Assembly: GCF_003950315.1 (NCBI RefSeq)
Contig: NZ_NGJT01000001.1
Span: 1-64,000 of the forward strand
DNA: 64,000 nt
Direction of reading: 5' to 3'
DNA from: Vagococcus bubulae
Lineage (GTDB): Bacteria > Bacillota > Bacilli > Lactobacillales > Vagococcaceae
Program-made: the position numbers and the translations under genes
Part shown: positions 1 through 8,365 of the stretch, one piece after another
How the letters are laid out: each line of letters opens with the position of its first letter
Numbering within the stretch: position 1 is the stretch's first letter
The notes under the pieces: model-generated
Seen by the model: the letters and a program-made list of their open reading frames with translations, nothing else
The model's database searches: none
Told to the model about the DNA's origin: nothing

Positions 1-19
1 CTGTAGTAAAATTAGTCAT
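1..19 (-). CDS. 5' end of a divergent gene, truncated by the window edge
   Basis: Only the first six codons are visible, reading M-T-N-F-T-T on the minus strand from an ATG at 19. The call rests on the ribosome binding site: AGGAGGA on the minus strand at 27-33, seven bases upstream of the ATG. The product cannot be identified. The gene is divergent from the WxL operon, so the AT-rich 20-421 gap must hold promoters for both directions. Confidence 0.55.
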
Positions 20-421
20 GAGAAAGTCCTCCTATAAAATTTCGGTTGTGGTAACTTTAATTTTACAGAATGGACTTTCTTTTTATCTACCTAAAATTTC
101 TATTTACACAAAATATTTTACGCTATCTGTTTTTTTGTGTTTATGTAAGGGTTTATATGTTATTTATATCAATAGTTAGATGATAAACAAACTATTTTAA
201 AAAGTATTTCAATTAACTGTCTATTTATAGAACAATTTCACATATAATTCATAAAAAATTTGTTTTTTTCTCTGTATTTTAACTATAATAAACATAAAGT
301 TGTTCATTTGGTTTTTAAAGCAACTTTGAATCCTATTTAATAGTTTTTTACGTTTAAAAAGATTGATTAATTGGAGGAGAGGGTGATAAACAAGCAATTG
401 AATTATCACAGGAGGGATAAG
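20..421. other. AT-rich divergent intergenic region before the WxL operon
   Basis: No coding gene is supported here. A weak plus-strand promoter can be drawn with TATAAT at 284-289 and TTGTTT at 260-265 (18-base spacer), but the -35 is poor. Two Shine-Dalgarno-like stretches follow: GGAGG at 373-377 and AGGAGGG at 410-416. The second sits five bases before ATG 422 and decides that start. The first would serve an in-frame GTG at 383, adding 13 residues. Confidence 0.4.
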
Positions 422-3400
422 ATGAGAAAAAAATATCCTGGTTACTTCTTTGTATTAATACTGTCTATTGTCATGAGCATGTCAATCGGTTGGCAATCTG
501 AAGCAAAAGAGAGCAAACCATCATCTGAAGCGAAAACTGAAATGTCAACGAAAGACAGTACACAAAATAGTGAAAAAAGTGTTAATACGAAAGTAAGTAG
601 TAGAAGTACGTCATTAAAGGACGTATCAACTAAGCCAAAAAAGGAATGGGGTGACTTACAAAACTTAAAAGAGTTTAGTTTGAATGATGACGGAGTTGGT
701 ATCGTCGCTTATAACTTTGGAAAAAGTATGGAAGACATTCAAGAGTTAAACGGTGATGAAGATGCAGCAAAAGAGATGATTTTATACGAAACAGGAGCTG
801 TGGCGTATGGACTATCTGATAGCAAGGTCGTTGATGTGTCAGAACATATTGAAGTTGGTGATTTAGGCGATTTATTATCAGTGGCATCTAATGATTTAGC
901 TGAACATCATATTAAGTTGACTGTTCCCAGCGAATACTCAGGTACAGGAAAAGAGTTATCTACCGAAATTATTATATATACGGGTAAAGTTGCAAAAGTG
1001 AGTACGTGGGATGAGTTGGATAAAGCAATGAAGGATAAAGATGTTGTGGTTGTTGACATTTTAAAATCGCTTCAAAGTAATATTCTTAATTTTGTGTCAT
1101 CAAGGGATAATATTAAAGGTAGTAGAATTTTTCTAAATGATATTCAAGATAGAAAAAAAAATATAGCTATTTTAGGTAATGGTCATTCAATTGATTTTAA
1201 AAAAAGAGTATATCAATGGTATGACCACAATGAGAATCATAAAATTATTGTTGATAATTTAGATATGTATGGTACTGATTACTATGGCCCTTTTTCAATA
1301 AGAAATACTACAGGGTTAGGTTCCACGATTATATATCGAAATATAAATTATACAGGCTCCCAAATTACAGCTTCTTATCAAGCTATTATGAGGTTTGAAG
1401 GAAAAAATAATATAAAATCATGTAATAGTTATACATCGTTTGATGGAACTAAAAATACAAGTATGAATCAAAATGAGTCTGGTTTAGAAGCGCATACGTT
1501 AGAGTTTGCTGAATCTTCAGATACCAGTATAGAAGTTGAAAATGGCGATGGTGTAATTCTAGGAGCAAAGTATTCGGATGCTGATCCTGTTAAATCTATC
1601 CAACCTAGAATGACTGTTGAAAGAAATGCTAATGTAATGATTGAAACATTAGGAAATAGTGGTGAGTCAAAAAACGGAAACATTTATTCTGTAATTAATC
1701 TTCAGCGTAATGGTAAGGTTGAATTACAAGAAGGAGCTACTGTTACTACAAAAACAGCTGAAAACACAATTAGGATACCGGTTAGGATGGATTTTGATGA
1801 TAGTCTTAGGAGGGGAAATGGTTGGGTAACATCAATTAACCTGGGTAAAAACAGTCGCTTTATAGCTAATAGTAATGGCCCCATCCCCTCTAATAGAGCT
1901 TCTATCTATCTAAATAATTACTCTGAAATTAATATTAGTGAGGATGCTCATTTTGATGTGAATGCAAACAGTATGACTACTGGTGCTCCAGTTGTTAGTA
2001 TGGGGGCAAACTCCAAGATTAATGTTGATAAAGATGCTCATCTTAATGTTCACAAAGATGGTGGTAGAGGTCAGATTTTAAAACTGGATAAAGATTCTGA
2101 GTTTAATGTTTTTGACGAAGGACAAGCTATTTTTACTTCTGAAAATGAAACACGTTCTACTGATCCAATGATTTATGGTGGGACAGGATCTAACTTTATT
2201 ATTGGTAGAAAAGGCCACTTTAGTTCGAAAATGAAAAATGGTGAAGGCAAAAGAGATATGCTTCAATTTGATAGGAATGCCAACTTTCAATTTAAAGATG
2301 CTAAAAGAGTCGAGTTAGATATTAGTGGTAATCCTAATGCTAACTTAATTAATATGGCGAGCCCTGGAACGTTTATTGCAGATGTTCAAAAGGTGTATGC
2401 TTGGTCGAAAAACGATGCATCTAAAGTAGCTACATTATCTGAAATAACCGAAGTGTCAGATGAAGAGGACGATGAAGTCAAAAGTGCCACATTTAAATGG
2501 AATCCTATGTACGGCATGGTGATTAATTATAACCGCAGTCGAACAATCGATGTTCAGGCTAATAGTATTTCACGTAAAACACGTGAAGATTTTAAAGAGA
2601 ACTATCGAACGGAAAACTTTTCTAAAATTCTTTATACCTTTATTCCAGATGTTAGTGTTGGATTGGACGAGATAAGTGATAATAGAAAGATTGAACGGGG
2701 ACAAAAACTAACAGGTGTAGCTAACAATGGTGCTTATATCGCTTTTTATAAAGTGCTTGATGAGGATAAACCTGAAACAGATATTCTTCTAACAACACCT
2801 ACAGTCGCTTCGCCAGTGGAAGATGATGAAACCAAATTCCATACCACAGCGGATAATAAAGGAACGTATGAGTTTATTTTACCAAAAGATGTGGTATTAA
2901 AAGCAGGCGATAAAATAAAAGCTCATGCATTTTTAAATGGTAAAACAGATGAAAAAATTGTGACAGTACAAGATAACACACCGCCAGTAGGAGAAGGTGT
3001 CACATTTTATGAGTCACTGAATAGCACAACCCCATTACCAGAAAAATTTGTGACAAACATAAAAGATACTAATCCTAACAACAAGAGTTTTACCTATAAG
3101 TTTAATAAAGACACGCCTCAAGAAGTAGTAGATGGTTACATGTCTGATGTAGGAGAACATGTTGTGAAAGTAGATGTATCTGATGAAGCGGGTAATACTA
3201 CAACGATCGATGCAAAATTAATAGTTATTAAGACAAATACTAACCTAATATCGAAAGATTTAATGATTTCTTATAAGGACTTGCGAACCATGTCTGAAGA
3301 TGACATCAAGCAATACATCTTAAAAAATGGAAAGCTTGAAGCATATAAATTATCAGATGGTCAAAAAGAAGATGTCACACCATTTATTTCAGTGAAAGAT

Positions 3401-4195
3401 TTAAACGGGTTGACTGATTTAGCTAACATTAAAAGTACACCTTATAACGTATCACTTGTCGTACCTGCAAAAGATGCCGGAACAACAGAAGATATTTTAG
3501 GTGAAATTAATGTAACGGTGACAGATATTGATTCTGTGATGACTGTTCAATTTGTTAATGAAGTCGATAAAGTGGTAGATGATTACACAACTACAATCAA
3601 AGCAAAAGTTGGCGATGTCATTGATTTAACAAAAAATGAAACACTCATAAAACAGATTGCTCAGTTAAATAGAGATGGGTATTTGATTGATCAAGACAAG
3701 CGACCCGAAAAGGAATCAAGTTTTTCAGTCACGGATACAGAAGTAGTCGTGACATATAAAGTATATGGCACGATTCAATTTCAATCAGTACCAACTGAAC
3801 TGGATTTTGGTTCAGTTAAATACATTGCACGCCCTAACCGTGTAGAAAAACCAACATACGATAACAATTTAGTTGTAAGAGATACGCGTTCAGGTCAGGC
3901 AACTGGCTTTAGAGTGACGGCATCTATTACAACTCCCCTACAAACAAAAGATGGCAAACAACTCCAAGATGTTTTACGTTATGTGTTATCAGGTAAAGAA
4001 ACTATTCTATCAGAAGCAGAAGAACCTATTTATCAGATTGATACTGGCAAAAAAGGACTTCATGACATCAGCAAAAATTGGAGCGATAAGAAAGAATCAG
4101 ATGGTATTAAATTACAATTAGGTTCTTCAGGTGATATCCATACTGGGCAATACACAGGAGAGATTACTTGGAAAATTATGGAAGGACAACCTTAA
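422..4195 (+). CDS. Very large secreted WxL protein with pectate-lyase-like adhesive region (CscC-like)
   Basis: A secreted surface protein of about 1257 residues, probably an adhesin bound non-covalently to peptidoglycan. A basic, hydrophobic signal peptide starts MRKKYPGYFF. A domain containing NFGKSMEDI and LTVPSEYSG follows (about 70-195), then a long beta-helix-like region rich in NxxxI and GNG motifs, resembling the pectate-lyase-like adhesive family of lactobacilli and enterococci. Next come two Ig-like segments (the second has KVDVSDEAGN), a repeat of the N-terminal domain type, and a C-terminal WxL-type domain ending GEITWKIMEGQP. The first WxL motif is degenerate (GFRVTA instead of WxL). 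ATG 422 is preferred over upstream TTG/GTG because it has its own AGGAGGG and starts a clean signal peptide. It heads an operon with LPXTG, WxL and DUF916/DUF3324 genes. Its ligand is unknown. Confidence 0.85.
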   Translation: MRKKYPGYFFVLILSIVMSMSIGWQSEAKESKPSSEAKTEMSTKDSTQNSEKSVNTKVSSRSTSLKDVSTKPKKEWGDLQNLKEFSLNDDGVGIVAYNFGKSMEDIQELNGDEDAAKEMILYETGAVAYGLSDSKVVDVSEHIEVGDLGDLLSVASNDLAEHHIKLTVPSEYSGTGKELSTEIIIYTGKVAKVSTWDELDKAMKDKDVVVVDILKSLQSNILNFVSSRDNIKGSRIFLNDIQDRKKNIAILGNGHSIDFKKRVYQWYDHNENHKIIVDNLDMYGTDYYGPFSIRNTTGLGSTIIYRNINYTGSQITASYQAIMRFEGKNNIKSCNSYTSFDGTKNTSMNQNESGLEAHTLEFAESSDTSIEVENGDGVILGAKYSDADPVKSIQPRMTVERNANVMIETLGNSGESKNGNIYSVINLQRNGKVELQEGATVTTKTAENTIRIPVRMDFDDSLRRGNGWVTSINLGKNSRFIANSNGPIPSNRASIYLNNYSEINISEDAHFDVNANSMTTGAPVVSMGANSKINVDKDAHLNVHKDGGRGQILKLDKDSEFNVFDEGQAIFTSENETRSTDPMIYGGTGSNFIIGRKGHFSSKMKNGEGKRDMLQFDRNANFQFKDAKRVELDISGNPNANLINMASPGTFIADVQKVYAWSKNDASKVATLSEITEVSDEEDDEVKSATFKWNPMYGMVINYNRSRTIDVQANSISRKTREDFKENYRTENFSKILYTFIPDVSVGLDEISDNRKIERGQKLTGVANNGAYIAFYKVLDEDKPETDILLTTPTVASPVEDDETKFHTTADNKGTYEFILPKDVVLKAGDKIKAHAFLNGKTDEKIVTVQDNTPPVGEGVTFYESLNSTTPLPEKFVTNIKDTNPNNKSFTYKFNKDTPQEVVDGYMSDVGEHVVKVDVSDEAGNTTTIDAKLIVIKTNTNLISKDLMISYKDLRTMSEDDIKQYILKNGKLEAYKLSDGQKEDVTPFISVKDLNGLTDLANIKSTPYNVSLVVPAKDAGTTEDILGEINVTVTDIDSVMTVQFVNEVDKVVDDYTTTIKAKVGDVIDLTKNETLIKQIAQLNRDGYLIDQDKRPEKESSFSVTDTEVVVTYKVYGTIQFQSVPTELDFGSVKYIARPNRVEKPTYDNNLVVRDTRSGQATGFRVTASITTPLQTKDGKQLQDVLRYVLSGKETILSEAEEPIYQIDTGKKGLHDISKNWSDKKESDGIKLQLGSSGDIHTGQYTGEITWKIMEGQP

Positions 4196-4208
4196 GGAGA
4201 TGAAAGAG

Positions 4209-4547
4209 ATGACAAAAAAAATGCCTCATTTTTTAATCTGTTTGATGGTTGTGCTAGTTAGTTTGCTCACTCAACCCTTTATTGTGTTGGGTGCTTCTAC
4301 TAATGCTCAAGTGGTCGTACCTAGTGAGATATCTTTTTATGAAGACGATGAGTCAATCAGTCATGATTCATCAACAAAAAAAGATAATCAAATCATTACC
4401 AGTAACTCCACAGTTGGAAAAGGTATTTTACCTCAAACAGGAGAAGTGATAAAACATGATGGTTTCATTGGCATCATCATTATTTTAGTGGTTTTATTGT
4501 TATTCTTTTTGCGAAAACGTCGAAAGGATGATGAGTATGAATCATAA
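4209..4547 (+). CDS. Small LPXTG-anchored protein of WxL cluster (CscD-like)
   Basis: A 112-residue sortase substrate. It has an N-terminal signal peptide (MTKKMPHFLICLMVV) and a short polar segment of about 50 residues. The C-terminus is a complete cell-wall sorting signal: LPQTG, a hydrophobic helix IIIILVVLLLFFL and a basic tail RKRRKDDEYES. Small LPXTG proteins of this size are regular members (CscD) of csc/WxL clusters in Enterococcus and Lactobacillus, where they are thought to tie the WxL complex covalently to the wall. ATG 4209 is chosen because AAGGAG at 4194-4199 lies nine bases upstream; ATG 4200 would abut the ribosome binding site. It overlaps the next gene by 11 bases, implying translational coupling. 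No sortase gene lies nearby. Confidence 0.85.
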   Translation: MTKKMPHFLICLMVVLVSLLTQPFIVLGASTNAQVVVPSEISFYEDDESISHDSSTKKDNQIITSNSTVGKGILPQTGEVIKHDGFIGIIIILVVLLLFFLRKRRKDDEYES

Positions 4548-5340
4548 TATAAAGCGCGTGTTGCCATATACTTTATGTGTGTTATTGATGATTGTATTTG
4601 ATGGACATATTGTGAACGCACAAGGTGAATTGGGACATAATGGTTCAGTAAAAGTGGAGGTAAGTGATAAACCCCCCCCTGTTGATCCAGAAAATCCTGA
4701 TAAGCCAACTGATACAGATACCGATTATTCAACAAGTGGTGATTTGAGAATTGATTTTGTTTCTCCTTTAAACTTTGGGGCAAACAAAATCACTAAGACA
4801 AATCGAAAATACGCTGCACTAGCACAACAATTTGATGGAAAATTAGATGCTCGTGCTAACTACATCCAGATTACAAACCAACAAGAGTCTAAATCAGGAT
4901 GGTCACTTCAAGTCAAACAAAATCGTCAGTTTACTAGTGTTACAAAAGATAAATACCTTAAAGAAGAATTAAAGGGAGCTATTTTATCTTTAGATAAAGG
5001 ATGGGCCAATTCAATTAGTGAAAGTCGCCCACCTACTGTGACTAGAGAAACAATCGCGATTAATGAGATGGAAATGGCATACGAAGTCGCATCAGCAAAA
5101 CCAAATGAAGCACGTGGTACATGGCTTATCTCGTTTGGAGCATCTGATAAGAACACTAAGAATCAGTCACCGACTTTGTCACCAGTAGTAGATGAAAATA
5201 ATAATCAACTTATCGATGCAAAGACAAAAAAACCGTTGATTAGAAATTCTGCTGTGACATTAACCGTGCCTGATTCGACAAATATTCAACCTGTTTCTTA
5301 TGAAACAGAATTAACATGGGTGTTAGGCAGATTGCCTTAA
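4537..5340 (+). CDS. WxL domain surface protein (CscB-like)
   Basis: A secreted 267-residue protein with a signal peptide ending near VNAQG and a C-terminal WxL domain, which in the family binds peptidoglycan non-covalently. Both hallmarks are intact: GWSLQVKQNRQF for the first WxL motif and ETELTWVLGRLP at the C-terminus for the second. A short acidic, proline-rich linker (PPPVDPENPDKPTDTDTD) precedes the WxL domain, as is usual. Starts at 4528, 4531 and 4537 are possible; 4537 has the best spacing (nine bases) from AAAGG at 4523-4527. The start lies inside the end of the LPXTG gene. Its partner is probably the DUF916/DUF3324 protein at 6300. Confidence 0.88.
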   Translation: MNHNIKRVLPYTLCVLLMIVFDGHIVNAQGELGHNGSVKVEVSDKPPPVDPENPDKPTDTDTDYSTSGDLRIDFVSPLNFGANKITKTNRKYAALAQQFDGKLDARANYIQITNQQESKSGWSLQVKQNRQFTSVTKDKYLKEELKGAILSLDKGWANSISESRPPTVTRETIAINEMEMAYEVASAKPNEARGTWLISFGASDKNTKNQSPTLSPVVDENNNQLIDAKTKKPLIRNSAVTLTVPDSTNIQPVSYETELTWVLGRLP

Positions 5341-5373
5341 CATATATATAAAATTTTAGGAGGAGAATTTATA

Positions 5374-6186
5374 ATGAAAACAAGAAAAATTTATTCAACA
5401 GCATTATTAGCAATTTTAGGGGTATCTACTCTAGGCGCTCCTTTATTAGCCTCAGCTGAAGCAACAAAATTAACATCTAAAGGCTCAGTAACAGTTGAAG
5501 AAGGTACTGCTGGAGGTAAAGATACACCAACAATCGATGCAGAAGATCCTACTAAACCTTTACCAGAACCAGATAAAGACTCACCAAAAGAAAATAAAAA
5601 TGAAGACACTGGTTCTCTTGTTATTGAAAGAACAACAGATTTAAACTTTGGTGAAATCAAAACTTCAGCAAATGATGTAGAAGCTTTTGCAGCACCAATG
5701 AAATTTGAAAGTGGCGCTAAAACACGTGGTGCTTATGTACAATGGGCTGACGTTCGTGCAGGTGGTACTTACGGTTATACAGTTACTGCTCAATTATCTA
5801 AACAATTCACTTCAGGTGAAAATGTGTTAAAAGGTTCAACACTTGATTTTTCAAATGGTATGATAGCAGCTCAATCACAAGACAATGATAAGACAGCTGC
5901 ACAAAAAACATTACCATCAGATTCTAAAACAGCTTTCACATTAACTGATAAAGAAGGGGAAGCTGGAGATGCCGTAACAGTGGTAACAGCTGATCAAAAG
6001 AAAAAAGAAGGTAAAGGTCGTTTCATGATGGAATTTGGTCAAAGTAAAGACTACAATGCACAAGGTGAAGACAAAGCGACAGATGACAAATCTGTTAAGT
6101 TAACTGTCCCAGCTGCAACAGCAACTGATATGGTTAAAGGTGATTATGAAGCTGAAGTAACTTGGAAAATTGTTGCTGCTGAATAA
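5374..6186 (+). CDS. WxL domain surface protein with altered first WxL motif
   Basis: A secreted 270-residue WxL protein. The signal peptide is clear (MKTRKIYSTALLAILGVSTL, cleavage after ASA). A negatively charged linker precedes a beta-rich C-terminal WxL domain ending AEVTWKIVAAE. The first motif, normally W-x-L, reads GYTVTAQLSKQF, so the tryptophan is replaced. The second is conserved as TWKI. Its codon usage is smoother than that of its neighbours and its AGGAGGAGAATTT ribosome binding site is strong, so it may be the most highly expressed gene of the operon (inference). It lies 33 bases after the previous WxL gene. It is probably the major WxL subunit, a paralogue of the protein at 4537. 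Confidence 0.88.
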   Translation: MKTRKIYSTALLAILGVSTLGAPLLASAEATKLTSKGSVTVEEGTAGGKDTPTIDAEDPTKPLPEPDKDSPKENKNEDTGSLVIERTTDLNFGEIKTSANDVEAFAAPMKFESGAKTRGAYVQWADVRAGGTYGYTVTAQLSKQFTSGENVLKGSTLDFSNGMIAAQSQDNDKTAAQKTLPSDSKTAFTLTDKEGEAGDAVTVVTADQKKKEGKGRFMMEFGQSKDYNAQGEDKATDDKSVKLTVPAATATDMVKGDYEAEVTWKIVAAE

Positions 6187-6219
6187 TTTTTGACTTTAAT
6201 AGATAAAATAGTTAAAAGT

Positions 6220-6255
6220 GTCAAAGTCGGTGTCAAAACTGGCTTTGACTTTATG
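6220..6255 (+). terminator. Hairpin after the second WxL gene, possible partial terminator
   Basis: GTCAAAGTC (6220-6228) can pair with GGCTTTGAC (6241-6249), giving a nine-base stem with two G-T pairs. A short T-rich stretch (TTTATGTGTTT) follows. The T tract is weak, so it may reduce readthrough or stabilise the 3' end of the abundant upstream message rather than stop transcription fully. Confidence 0.4.
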
Positions 6256-6299
6256 TGTTTATAGAAAGAAATAAAATAAAGGTAGATGTGGGGTTTGTT

Positions 6300-7388
6300 A
6301 TGAGGGAGAAATTACGAGTAAGTCAATTGGTTGTGACATTATTAAGTGTGATGGTTTGCGCATTTTTCGGTGCTTCAGATGTTGTATTTGCCGAAGAGGC
6401 AGAATCACCAGCAGGATTTAATTATAAAATAAATTATCCAGATAATCAGACGGATAAAAGTTTAGGGTATTATAAATTGATGGTAGAGCCAGGTCAGGAA
6501 CAAAAATTATCCATGACATTTAATAATCCTAGTAAAGAAAAAATTTCTGTTTCTATTGCCATCAACAGTGCGAAAACAAATCAAAATGGGGTTATCGAGT
6601 ATGGTATATCAAAAATAAAAAAAGATGACTCATTAAAATTTGACTTAAAAGATATTTTAAAAGGACCTGAGAAAGTGGAGTTAGCTCCTGATGAAACCAA
6701 AACAGTTGAGTTTACTGTAAAGATGCCAGATGAAGCATATGATGGGGTGATTTCAGGTGGGATTGAAATTCAAAAAGATAATCAAGAGGGAACTAAAACA
6801 GAAGAAGGCGGAACGAAAATAATTAATAAATATGCCTATGTTGTGGGTGTGGTGTTACAAGAAAATGATAAAGATGTGCCACCAGAATTGAAATTAAACA
6901 AGGTAGAGCCAGGGCAATCAAATTATCGTAATGCGATATTCATTAATTTTTCTAATATTATGCCGTCATATGTGAATGATATGACCACTGAAGTGAAAAT
7001 CATGAAAAAAGGCAGTGAAACCGTTCTTTATGAGAAGAAACAAACAGCGATGAGAATGGCCCCTAATTCATTTATTAACTACCCTGTTAGTATGAATGGT
7101 GAGCCGATGAAACCAGGTAACTATGAGGCAGATATACTTGTGACTTCAGGTGAGAGAAATCAAACTTGGCATTGGAAACAAGCGTTTGAAATTACAAGTG
7201 AAGAAGCAGATAAGTTTAATAATCGAGATGTTGGGTTAGTCCAAGAAAAAGGGTTTAATTGGAAACTAGTGGCCATGATAGTAGGTCTGTTGTTAATCAT
7301 TATTTTTATCATAGTGTTCCTTCTATATCGTAAAAAGAAAAAAGAAGAAGCTAAAAAGAAAAAAAGCAAACGTCGTAATAAAAAATAG
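6300..7388 (+). CDS. DUF916/DUF3324 WxL-interacting membrane-anchored protein (CscA-like)
   Basis: A 362-residue protein with a signal peptide (cleavage near VVFAEE), a DUF916 domain of about 120 residues beginning FNYKINYPDN, a DUF3324 domain starting around VVLQEN, and one C-terminal membrane helix (LVAMIVGLLLIIIFIIVFLL). A very lysine-rich cytoplasmic tail follows. In the family DUF916 is the WxL-interacting, peptidoglycan-binding part and DUF3324 contacts the host or other partners. So this is the probable membrane anchor of the WxL complex encoded around it. ATG 6300 is chosen because the signal peptide begins there; GTG 6255 would add 15 polar residues. The ribosome binding site is weak (GTGGGG). 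Confidence 0.88.
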   Translation: MREKLRVSQLVVTLLSVMVCAFFGASDVVFAEEAESPAGFNYKINYPDNQTDKSLGYYKLMVEPGQEQKLSMTFNNPSKEKISVSIAINSAKTNQNGVIEYGISKIKKDDSLKFDLKDILKGPEKVELAPDETKTVEFTVKMPDEAYDGVISGGIEIQKDNQEGTKTEEGGTKIINKYAYVVGVVLQENDKDVPPELKLNKVEPGQSNYRNAIFINFSNIMPSYVNDMTTEVKIMKKGSETVLYEKKQTAMRMAPNSFINYPVSMNGEPMKPGNYEADILVTSGERNQTWHWKQAFEITSEEADKFNNRDVGLVQEKGFNWKLVAMIVGLLLIIIFIIVFLLYRKKKKEEAKKKKSKRRNKK

Positions 7389-7411
7389 AACAGTTATAGG
7401 AGTATGAGACT

Positions 7412-8080
7412 ATGTTGGATTTAGAATGGATTTACATCATTGCCTTATCATTGGGTATTTTATTTGTGATAGGTGTCTGTTATTTCCTTTTTCGTTTTAT
7501 CTTTCTTGGTAAGAAGTTAAAGCAGCTTTCCAAAAAGAGAGTAAAAAACAAAAAGCAAAAACGGGAAAAAAAAGAAGAGAAAAAAGCTCTTACAAAAAAG
7601 AAACACTCTATTCTAATTTTATTTATAGTATCTTTAGTCTCTTCTATTCTATTTTTTAGTGGTTCTGCTTATATAAAATACTATCAATCAATGAATTTGA
7701 CGCAAGAAGATTCTAAGTCTATTGTGAGTTCTTACTATTTGATACGTGATTTTGAAGATCAACTAAAATTGTTACGAGATAAGAAGGATGATCAAGTAAA
7801 ATTAGAACAAAATATTCGTCAATTATCAACCTCAATGGCAAGTTATGGTACCAAAAAAGCAAGTACTGTCAATTCAGTTGATGGTCAGCTAATCTTAAAT
7901 CGTTATTATAATTCTGTGAAACAACTTGGAATGAACGCTAGCACACAAACCAAAAACTTTTATGGAAATAGTGAACTCGTGAATGACTTTTTAAAAGATA
8001 TTCAAGGTGCGAAAGATTACGAGGGAGACGTTTTTAGATATTACAAAGTAGATAAGTCGGTCTTAATCAAAGCAAAATAA
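7412..8080 (+). CDS. Two-TM protein of unknown function closing the WxL operon
   Basis: I do not recognise a named family. The 222-residue protein has an N-terminal membrane helix (about 5-32), a very basic stretch (KKRVKNKKQKREKKEEKKALTKKK is about 24 residues of charge), a second helix (about 68-90), and a largely helical extracellular C-terminal region of about 130 residues. It lies 23 bases after the DUF916/DUF3324 gene with an AGGAG ribosome binding site, and a strong terminator follows, so it is the last operon member. Its position suggests a membrane platform or regulator for WxL complex assembly; that is inference. It shows no catalytic motif. Confidence 0.75.
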   Translation: MLDLEWIYIIALSLGILFVIGVCYFLFRFIFLGKKLKQLSKKRVKNKKQKREKKEEKKALTKKKHSILILFIVSLVSSILFFSGSAYIKYYQSMNLTQEDSKSIVSSYYLIRDFEDQLKLLRDKKDDQVKLEQNIRQLSTSMASYGTKKASTVNSVDGQLILNRYYNSVKQLGMNASTQTKNFYGNSELVNDFLKDIQGAKDYEGDVFRYYKVDKSVLIKAK

Positions 8081-8092
8081 GTAAAAATGAAT

Positions 8093-8144
8093 CACATATA
8101 ACTAGTTTAAGTGTCTAAAAGTTATATGTGGTTTATTTCGTTTT
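8093..8144 (+). terminator. Terminator of the WxL operon
   Basis: An eleven-base perfect inverted repeat: CACATATAACT (8093-8103) pairs with AGTTATATGTG (8120-8130), loop of 16, followed by the T-rich GTTTATTTCGTTTT. It separates the first WxL operon from the second large paralogue. Confidence 0.75.
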
Positions 8145-8208
8145 AAATGTCTATTATGTGTTCGTAAAATGATGTTATTATTTATTTTCAAGAAAAATTC
8201 ATAATTAA

Positions 8209-8237
8209 TTGTAATTATTTTACAATGGCATTATAAT
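8209..8237 (+). promoter_or_regulatory. Candidate sigma-A promoter for the second large WxL protein
   Basis: TTGTAA at 8209-8214 and TATAAT at 8232-8237 are separated by 17 bases. The -10 is perfect and the -35 matches four of six positions. It lies about 130 bases before the GTG start, leaving a long AT-rich leader. No other gene could use it. Confidence 0.5.
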
Positions 8238-8365
8238 ATAAATATGACTTTTAAGTATTTTATCTATTTTTATTTAATAGTTAAATGATTTAATTGTATG
8301 ATATGAATTTTAAAAGTGAAAGCAAAAGGAGTGAGATTTATTTGTAAAATGAGGAGGAGAGATAA

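Noticed and set aside
4433-4783. Minus-strand 116-codon frame across the LPXTG/WxL junction
   Set aside because: Antisense shadow of two well-supported genes, without a ribosome binding site.
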